12,477 nt of DNA from Chitinophagales bacterium. Its GTDB lineage: Bacteria; Bacteroidota; Bacteroidia; Chitinophagales; Chitinophagaceae. Positions 5,022 through 12,477 of the stretch are shown in pieces. How positions within the stretch are numbered: the first letter of the stretch is position 1; each line of letters opens with the position of its first letter. The position numbers and the translations under genes are program-made. The notes beneath the pieces are model-generated. The model was not told the DNA's origin, made no database searches, and worked only from the letters and a program-made list of their open reading frames with translations. The DNA lies in NCBI GenBank assembly GCA_015654495.1, contig JAATGW010000390.1:1-12477 (forward strand). Direction: 5' to 3'.

Positions 5022-7802
5022 TTAGTTTTTAGTAATAGCAGCGATGGATTTCAGATGTTTGAACTCAAACGAGGAAGCCTGAACAAGGAACTGTGCAGGT
5101 AAGGCTTTATCATTTCTGAAAACGAAATAGATATCATGCTTTCCGGTTGTTGCAGGGATATCTACGGTCTTGCTATCCCGTTTTTCCTGCACTGCAACTG
5201 CACTTGTTGTTGCAAGTAATTGTCCGGTTGGTGACCCCAGCCTGATCTCAATTACAGCGCCGGCTGCATTAATCCTTGGCGCAGCAGTAACACCTATCAC
5301 GATCTGTCCTATACCGGTCAGATCTATATCCTGATAGCCGAGATAAGACGAGTCGCCCTGTATATAGGTCGCGTGGAACAAAGTAGTTTGCAAACTCACA
5401 CCTTTTTTGAATTCCGCTTTTTCAGGATCCAGAACCGGGAAACGAAGAATATATACATCCTCTCCAATGATTGCCGGACTACTTCCTTTGCCGCGATCAC
5501 GGTAGGCCGCACGCAATACAAAAGATCCTTTATCTTTTGCCCCGTTAGGATACACAACCGGGTAACTGCCTTTTACAGGAAGTGAAGGGAAGGTTTTTTT
5601 CTCTGCAAGACTCAGGATATATTCAACGATATATTTAGCGTCATTTTTTGAAATATTCGGATGCGCACTCATGGCATGATCGCCCCAAACGCCCACACCA
5701 CCATTAATGATTTTTGAAGCCAGTTTATCTGTTACCTCAGGTTTGCCTTTATATTTCTGTGCTACCTGCATATAGGCTGGTCCGATGGATTTTTTGTCCA
5801 TAGTATGGCAGGCCTTGCAATCATTCTGAGTGATCAGGATCTGACCTGTAGAAGTGAAAGCCTGAACATCTGCTGAACGATGCGATTGGGATGATTCAAT
5901 AAGATCGTATCCGATGGGGAGATAGTCGATGGTTACAGCAACCTGTGCAGGTTTGATCTGTCCTGCTGCAAGTGAACCATCTTCTTTGTCCTTCACCTGT
6001 ACCTGGTACTTAATGGTGTCTTTAGGGAAATAAAAAGTTTCATTGCCGTTGACCATTTTGAATTTCACCACAGGTTCTTCATTGCCTGCAAGAACAGAAA
6101 TTGTTTCTGATGACTGTGCCCCGTGACTATCCGTAGCAGTAAGAGTAACTTTATAGTTTCCTGCTTTATCAAGTGTTACTGCAGGGCTTTTCTGACTGAA
6201 TGATTTCGAGTATCCGGTACCGGTAATCTTCCATTTATAGGTAAGTGAATCGCCGTCTGCATCGATGGACTGGTCAGGTGATAACTGAAGTTTCATCGGC
6301 ACTGCACCTTTTGTTTTAACAGCTGAAATTCTGGCGACCGGGTTGCGGTTACCTGCCTGGTAGGTAATTTTTACCAGGCGGGCGTTATCATTTCCACGGA
6401 ACCATGCAGTGCCATACTCAAGAACATATAAATCTCCTTCGGGTGAAAAATCCATATCGATTGCGCTACTGAAATTTTCATCCGGCAGAAAACGTTCCAT
6501 CGATTTGTAATCACCATTTTCATCAAAGCTAACAGCCATAATCCATCCGCGCATGAATTCCACAATCAGCCATTTATTTTCATAATATCCAGGGAAAGGC
6601 CTTACTGCATCGGGATAGTCGGATCTATGATAAACTGGTCCGCCCGTCGCACTTCTTCCTGAACTTCCTACCAGAGGAAACTTTTCCGACATGCCATAGG
6701 GATACCAGATAAATGCTTTTGTTGCCGGAGGCAATTCCCTTAAGCCGGTATTGTTTTTTGAATCATTGACGGGCTTTGCAGGATCAAATGGTCCCCCGGC
6801 TTTTTTTGTCGCATAGTCGTAGTCGTTATAAGGAATATTGTCCCCCTGGAAATAGGGCCAGCCGAAATTGCCTGCTTTTTTTGCCTGGTTGAATTCATCA
6901 TATCCACGTGGGCCGAATTCTGAATCATTGGATGCATCGGGACCAACTTCACCCCAGTATACATAACCTGTTTTTGAATCAACATGTACACGCCATGGAT
7001 TCCGGTGCCCCATTGTAAATATTTCCGGCCTGGTTTTATCAGTGCCTTTCGGGAAAAGATTTCCTTCGGGAATGGTATAGCTGCCATCATTTTCAGGATG
7101 AATTCTCAGGATCTTTCCACGCAGGTCATTTGTATTTCCTGCTGTACGCTGATCGTCTGAATTTTCCATTTCGGGCAACTCATTCAGATTACTTGTTCCT
7201 GATTGCGGGTTTACCGTATTATTTCCTACAGTCAGATAAAGATTTCCCTGAGGATCCCAGGTCATGCCTCCTCCAGTATGGCAGCATTCCTCACGCTGTG
7301 TAGGAATTTCAAGAATTACTTTTTTAGATGATTCAATAAGTTTATCATTTGTGAGTTCCCAGCGGGCAAGTACATGCTTCTTGTCATTCGGATCAGCATA
7401 GTACATATAGATCCAGTGATTCTCCTTGTATTTCGGATGAACTATCACACCCATCAGGCCTTCTTCCGCTTCCCGTTTTTGTCCTTTTTTATTTGTATAC
7501 TGGGTGTTGACGGGGATTGTAGAAACTATTTTAACTGTGTCAGATGCCGGATCATAAATTTTTACAGCACCTTTTCTTTCCACAATCAAAACCTTGCTGC
7601 CGGGTAGAAATGTCATAGCCATCGGCTCATTGAATTTCTCGGCGAGGATTGATTTTGTGAATCTGTTATCGTCAGTCTTCACTTCCTCTGTGGGATTCAA
7701 CTGTGTGGAAAAACCCAGCCATGATAATGTAACAGCCATGGCAATCATCGAAATAAATAACAGGCCTGTTGCACGGACGAGCCTTTTTTGAACACGAATC
7801 AT
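5022..7802 (-). CDS. Exported PQQ-type sugar dehydrogenase fused to PKD, cytochrome c and a carbohydrate-binding-like domain
   Basis: The 926-aa protein begins with basic residues and a hydrophobic segment (about 12-30), a signal peptide or anchor. Residues about 48-482 resemble the glucose/sorbosone dehydrogenase beta-propeller: LIVERKGAVKIYD (72-84), EEGLMGVIVHPKY (113-125), HTGGGMTWDPQGNLYL (175-190), LRGKILRI (227-234), MGHRNPWRV (264-272), GNFGWPYFQGDN (311-322) and the YGTAWFRGNDNARL stretch (463-476). A PKD domain follows (about 487-572, with SIDADGDSLTYKW), then a cytochrome c with CKACH at 662-666 (heme Cys662, Cys665, His666) and probable axial Met711, and a C-terminal beta-rich region (about 755-912) like family 6 carbohydrate-binding modules. 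It likely oxidises a sugar in the periplasm or at the surface and hands electrons to its own heme. PQQ as cofactor is assumed from the family. The 97-bp gap after argH should hold its promoter. The substrate is unknown. Confidence 0.93.
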   Translation of the reverse strand: MIRVQKRLVRATGLLFISMIAMAVTLSWLGFSTQLNPTEEVKTDDNRFTKSILAEKFNEPMAMTFLPGSKVLIVERKGAVKIYDPASDTVKIVSTIPVNTQYTNKKGQKREAEEGLMGVIVHPKYKENHWIYMYYADPNDKKHVLARWELTNDKLIESSKKVILEIPTQREECCHTGGGMTWDPQGNLYLTVGNNTVNPQSGTSNLNELPEMENSDDQRTAGNTNDLRGKILRIHPENDGSYTIPEGNLFPKGTDKTRPEIFTMGHRNPWRVHVDSKTGYVYWGEVGPDASNDSEFGPRGYDEFNQAKKAGNFGWPYFQGDNIPYNDYDYATKKAGGPFDPAKPVNDSKNNTGLRELPPATKAFIWYPYGMSEKFPLVGSSGRSATGGPVYHRSDYPDAVRPFPGYYENKWLIVEFMRGWIMAVSFDENGDYKSMERFLPDENFSSAIDMDFSPEGDLYVLEYGTAWFRGNDNARLVKITYQAGNRNPVARISAVKTKGAVPMKLQLSPDQSIDADGDSLTYKWKITGTGYSKSFSQKSPAVTLDKAGNYKVTLTATDSHGAQSSETISVLAGNEEPVVKFKMVNGNETFYFPKDTIKYQVQVKDKEDGSLAAGQIKPAQVAVTIDYLPIGYDLIESSQSHRSADVQAFTSTGQILITQNDCKACHTMDKKSIGPAYMQVAQKYKGKPEVTDKLASKIINGGVGVWGDHAMSAHPNISKNDAKYIVEYILSLAEKKTFPSLPVKGSYPVVYPNGAKDKGSFVLRAAYRDRGKGSSPAIIGEDVYILRFPVLDPEKAEFKKGVSLQTTLFHATYIQGDSSYLGYQDIDLTGIGQIVIGVTAAPRINAAGAVIEIRLGSPTGQLLATTSAVAVQEKRDSKTVDIPATTGKHDIYFVFRNDKALPAQFLVQASSFEFKHLKSIAAITKN

Positions 7803-7899
7803 ACGGTTAATCGTTTTGTTAAAACTACTGTGTAAAAGGGATATATCTTAAAATCAAGCGACCAAACTGAAATGACCTGAGACGAAATTGGAGGTAATA
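7803..7899. other. Intergenic gap: end of arginine operon and promoter region of the dehydrogenase gene
   Basis: This 97-bp gap separates the argH stop from the dehydrogenase start, both on the minus strand. It is A/T rich. The minus strand has a TTTG at 7873-7876 followed about 20 bp later by TATCCCTTTT, a poor match to the Bacteroidota TTTG / TAnnTTTG promoter, so no promoter is called. An inverted repeat GAGGT/ACCTC with an 8-nt loop (7891-7908) overlaps the argH stop but has no T-run. Confidence 0.5.
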
Positions 7900-9207
7900 T
7901 CAGACCTCAGCTAATTTTGATGCCGCTTTCTCCATTTCCTTACGGATTTGCGCATTACATAAATTGCCAATACTTCCTTCGTGGGTGTGGTTAAGTCCGG
8001 CAGAAAGATCAAATGTAAAATTACCTTCATTTACCTGGTTGCCGATGGTTCTGTAAGCTTCCCTGAAAGAAATGCCCTGGTTTACGAGCTTGTTAACAGC
8101 CTCTACTGTGAACAGGTATTTGTATTTTTCATCGTTGAGCAAATTGTCTTTTACCTCTAATTCTGAAAGCATCAATTGCATCATTTTCAGACAGGACTTT
8201 AATTCTTCAATAGCCGGAAAAAGGATCTCTTTCGTAAGTTGAAGGTCCCGGTGATATCCGGATGGCAGATTTACAAGCAGGAGGGTAAGTTCATTCGGAA
8301 CAGATTGTATCCTGTTACATTTTGCTCTGATAAGTTCAAAAACGTCCGGATTCTTCTTATGCGGCATAATGCTACTGCCTGTTGTCAGGTTTTCCGGGAA
8401 GCTGATAAATCCGAAATTCTGGTTCAGGTAGAGACAACAATCCATTGCCAGCCTGGACAGCGTTGCCGCTATGCTGGCAATTGCCATCGATAACAATTTT
8501 TCAGTTTTGCCACGGCTCATCTGCGCATAAACTGCATTCCAGTTCAATGTTTCAAAATTTAATAAGGCTGTCGTGCGCGAACGGTTCAGTGGAAAAGATG
8601 AGCCATACCCTGCACCGCTGCCTAATGGATTCTTGTTGGTGATCGCCCAGGCTGCTGCGAGCATTTCCATATCATCAACAAGGCTTTCAGCATAAGCCCC
8701 CAGCCATAGACCAATTGATGAAGGCATCGCAATCTGAAGATGGGTATACCCAGGTATCAGGATTTTTTTATGTTTTTCGCTTTGGCTGATCAGCAGTTCA
8801 AAAAGCCTGAGTACCTCTGTTTTAATTTCCTGCTCTTCAGCCTTGAGATATAATTTGATATCAACGGCAACCTGATCATTACGACTGCGGCCGCTATGAA
8901 TTTTTTTTCCGATTTCGCCTATCCGTTGAGTTAATAAAAATTCCACCTGCGAATGAACGTCCTCAGCTCCCTCTTCAATCCGGAAATTTCCTGCTTCTAT
9001 TTCTGTTAGAATATTTTTTAATCCATCAACAGCTTTATCTGCTTCAGCTTTTTCCATCAGACCGGTTTCTCCGAGCATCGTTACATGCGCAATGGAGCCC
9101 TTAACATCGAAGGGGGCAAGCTTAAGATCAAATTCTTTGTCTCTGCCAACGGTAAAGGATTCGATCAGTGCTGCTGTTTCCGTATTTTCCTTATTCCATA
9201 ATTTCAT
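7900..9207 (-). CDS. argH: Argininosuccinate lyase
   Basis: This cytoplasmic enzyme splits argininosuccinate to arginine and fumarate, the last step of arginine synthesis. The 435-aa protein is near the normal family length of 440-470. It carries the superfamily signature GSSIMPHKKNPD at 277-288 including the catalytic serine loop, HSGRSRNDQVAVD at 104-116, the PGYTHLQIAMPSS stretch with Thr155-His156 (152-164), and NPLGSGAGYGSSFPL at 193-207. The ATG at 9207 gives an N-terminus (MKLWNKE) of the kind usual in the family. It is the last gene of the arginine operon, 15 bp after argE. No Shine-Dalgarno is seen before the start. Confidence 0.97.
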   Translation of the reverse strand: MKLWNKENTETAALIESFTVGRDKEFDLKLAPFDVKGSIAHVTMLGETGLMEKAEADKAVDGLKNILTEIEAGNFRIEEGAEDVHSQVEFLLTQRIGEIGKKIHSGRSRNDQVAVDIKLYLKAEEQEIKTEVLRLFELLISQSEKHKKILIPGYTHLQIAMPSSIGLWLGAYAESLVDDMEMLAAAWAITNKNPLGSGAGYGSSFPLNRSRTTALLNFETLNWNAVYAQMSRGKTEKLLSMAIASIAATLSRLAMDCCLYLNQNFGFISFPENLTTGSSIMPHKKNPDVFELIRAKCNRIQSVPNELTLLLVNLPSGYHRDLQLTKEILFPAIEELKSCLKMMQLMLSELEVKDNLLNDEKYKYLFTVEAVNKLVNQGISFREAYRTIGNQVNEGNFTFDLSAGLNHTHEGSIGNLCNAQIRKEMEKAASKLAEV

Positions 9208-9222
9208 CGGGGGTATTTTTAA

Positions 9223-10314
9223 CTACATCAGTTTCTCCAGCAACTGAATATACAAATCAATTCCTTCTTTTATTTCCCTGAGAAAGATATACTCATCAGC
9301 TGTATGGCTTCGGGCCGAGTCACCGGGACCCATTTTTAATGCCGGAAAATTCATCAGGGCTTTATCAGAAGTAGTAGGGGAGCCATAGTAATTTCTGCCA
9401 AGACCAAGCCCGGCTTTTACCAGAGGATGGTCAAGGGAAATGGCGGTTGATTTTAACCGCGTACTTCTCGGAATAATCTCTGATTGCAGATTTGATTTTA
9501 AAGTTTCAAGAATTTCCTCAAAGCTGTACAATTCATTTACCCGTGTGTCGATCACAAACCTGCAAACAGCAGGAACAACATTATGTGCTTTGTTTTCAGT
9601 TTCTATCACGGTAACACTCATCTTCACTTTGCCAAGCAGCAGTGACTCCCTGCTGAATGAATGCTGATTGATCCATTCGATATCTTTAAGTGCAATACCA
9701 ATGGCATTAATTCCTTCATTTCTGGCAGCGTGCCCGGCTTTGCCATGAGCAACGCCATCTATTACCAATAATCCCCGTTCTGCAACAGCCATCTGCATGA
9801 GCGTTGGCTCTCCAACTATCGCGGCATTGATCTCTTTTCCTTCCAGTTTTTCCAGGAAGAATGGTTTCATAAGCAAAGCTTCGATACCATTGCTGCCGGA
9901 TATTTCTTCTTCTGCAGTTGCTGCAAGAATCAGATTGTATTTCAGATTTTGTTTTTCATAGAAATATATAAAAGTGGCGATCAATGAAACAAGGCAACCG
10001 CCGGCATCATTGCTACCCAATCCGAAAATTTTTTCTTCTTTTATGATGGGAGAAAATGGATCCAGGGTATATCCCTTTGAAGGCTTTACCGTATCGTGGT
10101 GGGAGTTAAGTAATAAGCTAGGTTTCTCAGGATCAAAATGTTTATTGAAAGCGTATACATTATTGTCTGTCCTTTCATGCTCCACCCTCTGCAAGGCAAA
10201 AAACCTGCAGATTACAGCAGCAGTCTGATCTTCTTCTCTGCTGAAAGAAGGTGTTGAGATCAGTTCTTTCAGTAACTCAACCGCATCATTATATAATTTA
10301 TCTGATCCCGACAT
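9223..10314 (-). CDS. argE: N-acyl-citrulline/ornithine deacylase (M20 metallopeptidase family)
   Basis: This 363-aa M20 zinc hydrolase should remove the acyl group from N-acetyl- or N-succinyl-citrulline, which is what an operon with an ArgF' enzyme needs, rather than from N-acetylornithine. Counting from the ATG at 10314, the metal and catalytic residues are His72 and Asp74 (in NSHHDTV), Asp103 (in GSNDAGG), Glu136 and Glu137 (in TAEEEISG), Glu169 (in VGEPT) and His337 near the C-terminus (in GDSARSHTADEY). I chose the ATG at 10314, 10 bp after the argB stop. A longer frame begins with a GTG at 10356 inside argB, but it adds 14 residues with no family match. The operon neighbours are argB and argH. 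The exact acyl group is inferred only from ArgF'. Confidence 0.93.
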   Translation of the reverse strand: MSGSDKLYNDAVELLKELISTPSFSREEDQTAAVICRFFALQRVEHERTDNNVYAFNKHFDPEKPSLLLNSHHDTVKPSKGYTLDPFSPIIKEEKIFGLGSNDAGGCLVSLIATFIYFYEKQNLKYNLILAATAEEEISGSNGIEALLMKPFFLEKLEGKEINAAIVGEPTLMQMAVAERGLLVIDGVAHGKAGHAARNEGINAIGIALKDIEWINQHSFSRESLLLGKVKMSVTVIETENKAHNVVPAVCRFVIDTRVNELYSFEEILETLKSNLQSEIIPRSTRLKSTAISLDHPLVKAGLGLGRNYYGSPTTSDKALMNFPALKMGPGDSARSHTADEYIFLREIKEGIDLYIQLLEKLM

Positions 10315-10324
10315 AATATGACAA

Positions 10325-11110
10325 CTAGATAGCTGTGATTTTTGTTCCTGTAGCACCGTTAATCAATTCTTCTAGGTTTTCTGCCGGGCCGATAATTATT
10401 TCGCTTACGCCCTGATCGAGCGCTTTAAATGCATTGTCAAGTTTGGGAATCATTCCTGCAAAAATTTTGTTTTCCGATTTAAGTTCCTGGTAGTAGTCCG
10501 GATTGATCTGAGGTATTCTTGAAGATTCGTCTTCCACATCGAGCAGAACACCGGATTTCTCAAAAGAATAAACCAGGCTGATACTATATAGCTTACTCAG
10601 TGCTCTCGCTATTTCAGAGGCAATTGTGTCTGCATTCGTATTCAGCAACTGTCCCTTCCCGTTATGAGTTATCGGCGAGAGCACGAGACTGAAATCGTTT
10701 CCAAGAAAACTACTTATGGCGTTTGAATTGACAGAATCAATATCACCGGCAAAGCCATAGTCGATAGCCGCATTTTCTCTTTTATGAGCGAGAATAATAT
10801 TTGCATCGGCCCCGCTTAATCCAAGTGCAGAAAGTCCATGGCTTTGAAGAATCGCTACAATATTTTTATTAATGTATCCGGCATATACCATGGTAACCAC
10901 CTTTAGGGTTTCTGCATCGGTGATCCGCCGGCCATCAACAAGTTGCTGTGGTATTGATAATGCCTCTCCAATGCGGGTTGCCAGTTTGCCACCGCCATGG
11001 ATAAGGATTTTTTTTCCTTTGAGTTTTGCAAAAGAGTAGAGGAACTGATGAAGTTTTGCATCGTCATCAATAATATTACCGCCCACTTTTACAACATATA
11101 CTTTTTCCAT
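10325..11110 (-). CDS. argB: N-acetylglutamate kinase (possibly N-succinylglutamate kinase)
   Basis: This amino-acid kinase phosphorylates the gamma-carboxyl of an N-acylglutamate with ATP in the cytoplasm. The 261-aa length is typical of bacterial ArgB without an extra regulatory helix. Motifs: KVGGNII at 8-14, the ATP-loop HGGGK at 38-42, the acylglutamate-binding DGRRITD at 59-65, AGYINKNIVA at 77-86, GLSGADA at 97-103, LNTNADTIA at 156-164, SFEKSGVLLD at 182-191 and GMIPKLDNA at 219-227. It starts 6 bp after argF'; a GAGG overlapping the end of argF' may serve as its ribosome binding site. If the pathway is succinylated, as ArgF' suggests, the natural substrate would be N-succinylglutamate; nothing in this protein decides that. 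Confidence 0.95.
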   Translation of the reverse strand: MEKVYVVKVGGNIIDDDAKLHQFLYSFAKLKGKKILIHGGGKLATRIGEALSIPQQLVDGRRITDAETLKVVTMVYAGYINKNIVAILQSHGLSALGLSGADANIILAHKRENAAIDYGFAGDIDSVNSNAISSFLGNDFSLVLSPITHNGKGQLLNTNADTIASEIARALSKLYSISLVYSFEKSGVLLDVEDESSRIPQINPDYYQELKSENKIFAGMIPKLDNAFKALDQGVSEIIIGPAENLEELINGATGTKITAI

Positions 11111-11116
11111 ACCGGG

Positions 11117-12088
11117 TTACCTCATTGCAAGCAACATTTCAGAAAGTACAGCCTGGGCGGCCCACACCCGATTACCTGCTTCTGCAGTAACAATGCTGTT
11201 GGGTCCGTCGAGTACCTCATCGCTTAATTCCACATTTCTTCTCACAGGTAAGCAATGCATTACCTTAGCCTGATTCGTAACGTTTAATTTTTCTTCAGTA
11301 AGCATCCATTCCGGATCATTAGTATAGATTTTACCATAGTCATTATAAGTGCTCCAGTTTTTCACATACACAAAATCCGCACTTTTTAAAGCCTCATCCT
11401 GGTCGTGAATAATAGTAGCCCCTTTAGTGAATTTTTCGTCCAGCTCATAGTCTTCCGGATGTGTAATTACAAAATCGGCCTCACCCCAGGCATTTACCCA
11501 TTGCGAAAAACTATTTGCAACACATTGCGGGAGCGCTTTAACATGCGGCGCCCAGCTGAGCACAATTTTTGGCTTTGATTTAGTTGCCGTTTTATTTTCT
11601 TTCAGACTCTCCTGAATTGTAATGATATCCGTCAGACTCTGGAGGGGATGCAGCGTGGCACTCTCCAGACTCAACACCGGAATGCCAGAATATTTGATGA
11701 ACTGATTTATATACAGTTCACTGTAGTCATCTGCTTTATTCTGAAGAGATGGAAATGTTCTTATGGCGAGGATATCAAAATATTTTCCGAAAATCGGAGC
11801 AGCGTCCTTTACATGCTCAACTTTGTTGCCACTCATGATGGCTTCATCTTCAAATTCGAGTGCCCAACCTTCCTGGCTGACATTAAAAACGATGGATTCC
11901 ATTCCGAGTTGCTGGGCTGCAACCTGTGTACTCAGTCTTGTGCGCATACTGGGGTTCAGGAAGAGACAGCCAATCCTTTTGCGGTCTCCCAACTGCTGAT
12001 GCTGCCAGGGATTTTTTTTATAACTCAGGGCTTTATCAACTAATTTGTTGATATCAGGAACATCTTCAACAGAAGTGAATTTTTTCAT
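11117..12088 (-). CDS. argF': N-succinylornithine (or N-acetylornithine) carbamoyltransferase
   Basis: This cytoplasmic enzyme transfers a carbamoyl group from carbamoyl phosphate to N-acylated ornithine, giving N-acylcitrulline. The 323-aa protein is of the ArgF' branch and not ordinary ornithine carbamoyltransferase: the phosphate motif reads NPSMRTRLSTQ (45-55), HPLQSLTD is at 147-154, WAPHVKALPQ at 179-188, and the branch-specific HCLPVRRNVELSDEV at 278-292 replaces the HCLPAH form of ornithine enzymes. Residue 90, equivalent to Glu92 of the Xanthomonas acetylornithine enzyme and Pro90 of the Bacteroides fragilis succinylornithine enzyme, is Val (NKVEH at 88-92). Published mutants show that E92V makes the acetyl enzyme act on succinylornithine, so a succinyl substrate is predicted. 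Neighbours argD and argB fit. The start is preceded by A-rich sequence without a Shine-Dalgarno. Confidence 0.94.
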   Translation of the reverse strand: MKKFTSVEDVPDINKLVDKALSYKKNPWQHQQLGDRKRIGCLFLNPSMRTRLSTQVAAQQLGMESIVFNVSQEGWALEFEDEAIMSGNKVEHVKDAAPIFGKYFDILAIRTFPSLQNKADDYSELYINQFIKYSGIPVLSLESATLHPLQSLTDIITIQESLKENKTATKSKPKIVLSWAPHVKALPQCVANSFSQWVNAWGEADFVITHPEDYELDEKFTKGATIIHDQDEALKSADFVYVKNWSTYNDYGKIYTNDPEWMLTEEKLNVTNQAKVMHCLPVRRNVELSDEVLDGPNSIVTAEAGNRVWAAQAVLSEMLLAMR

Positions 12089-12092
12089 TTTT

Positions 12093-12477
12093 CTATGCAG
12101 AATGGGATGGTTCTGAAATTTCTAATTCGCTGGCAACAGCTTCAAAAAATGTATTGATCTCTTTTTCTCCAAGTGCAAGAGAAGGTAAAAGTCGAATAAC
12201 ATTTGGCTTTGCATCGCCGGTAAAAATATGATGATTGAACAAAAGGTTTTTGCGAAGGTCTTTCAATTCTTCCGGCACATCAAAACCAATCATCAAACCA
12301 CGACCTCTTACATTTTTAATTTGTGGTATTTCGTTCAAAGCTTCTTTCAGATACTTGCCTACCATTACGGCATTGCCGAGTAGCTTTTCTTCTTCCAGGA
12401 TTTCTAAAACTTCAATAGCGGCTGCACATGCCAATTTGTTGCCTCCAAATGTGGTACCCAATTGAAAATCTTGGTGG
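12093..12477 (-). CDS. argD: Acetylornithine (succinylornithine) aminotransferase, C-terminal part only
   Basis: Only the last 127 residues are in the window; the frame is open to the right edge and the gene starts beyond it (the family is about 380-400 residues). It belongs to the class III PLP aminotransferases. The visible part begins HQDFQLGTTFGGNKLACAAA, matching the family's TTFGGN region just downstream of the PLP-lysine, and continues with EVLEILEEEKLL, the NVRGRGLMIGFD stretch, and NVIRLLPSLALGEKEI, which matches the usual C-terminal end. It makes N-acylornithine from the semialdehyde with glutamate as amino donor. The stop is 4 bp before the argF' start. An in-frame TTG at 12461 is an internal Leu codon, not a start. 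Confidence 0.92.
   Translation of the reverse strand, partial: HQDFQLGTTFGGNKLACAAAIEVLEILEEEKLLGNAVMVGKYLKEALNEIPQIKNVRGRGLMIGFDVPEELKDLRKNLLFNHHIFTGDAKPNVIRLLPSLALGEKEINTFFEAVASELEISEPSHSA

Noticed and set aside
6740..7090. 116-aa minus-strand open frame inside the dehydrogenase gene
   Set aside because: It is a second frame of the same strand within the beta-propeller coding region, with no independent evidence.
7891..7908. Inverted repeat GAGGT/ACCTC as argH terminator
   Set aside because: The 5-bp stem has an 8-nt loop, overlaps the stop codon and has no T-run after it on the minus strand.
11648..12043. 131-aa plus-strand open frame opposite argF'
   Set aside because: It lies wholly antisense to a well-supported enzyme gene and shows no recognisable domain or start signal.

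Overview
The window looks like a piece of a Bacteroidota chromosome, probably from the Chitinophaga/Sphingobacterium side of the phylum. The reasons are the arginine operon order argD-argF'-argB-argE-argH with an ArgF' of the acetyl/succinyl-ornithine carbamoyltransferase type, a LytS/LytTR two-component pair, a very large exported PQQ-type sugar dehydrogenase fused to a cytochrome c, A-rich start regions with weak or no Shine-Dalgarno sequences, and intergenic heptamer repeats. The phylum is an inference from gene content; no marker gene for finer placement is present.

Layout from left to right. 1-1397 (minus): the N-terminal three quarters of dxs (isoprenoid precursor synthesis), running off the left edge. 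1398-1722: a 325-bp divergent intergenic region with a five-fold GTTNAAC heptamer array. 1723-3533 (plus): a membrane histidine kinase of the LytS/YehU type followed 23 bp later by a LytTR response regulator. 3534-4093: 560 bp without a gene, filled by a composite repeat array (five modules carrying a small hairpin, four of them a second hairpin, interleaved with GAAGTNC heptamers). 4094-7802 (minus): a two-gene unit with a 10-bp gap, encoding the exported 926-aa sugar dehydrogenase/PKD/cytochrome c/carbohydrate-binding-like fusion and a Tat-exported TIM-barrel sugar isomerase-like protein. 7900-12477 (minus): a tight arginine biosynthesis operon, argD (C-terminus only), argF', argB, argE, argH, with gaps of 4, 6, 10 and 15 bp. 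argG, argC and argJ/argA-type genes are not in the window.

How the genes work together. The arginine cluster covers N-acylglutamate phosphorylation (argB), transamination to N-acylornithine (argD), carbamoylation of the still-acylated ornithine (argF'), removal of the acyl group from N-acylcitrulline (argE) and the final lyase step (argH); argC and argG would complete it and probably lie beyond the right edge. Residue 90 of ArgF' is valine, which predicts the N-succinyl rather than the N-acetyl route. The dehydrogenase and the TIM-barrel protein are both exported and probably act together on an unidentified sugar. The two-component pair has no obvious target in the window other than the heptamer array upstream of itself, which resembles the published LytTR-binding consensus.

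Most striking non-coding feature: the repeat modules at 3653-4066 keep base pairing through paired substitutions in both hairpins and a nearly fixed 28-29 bp spacing between hairpins, which points to a structured, multiplied element. No transposase, phage, CRISPR, tRNA or rRNA was seen, and I found no gene-encoded system here that is clearly new.
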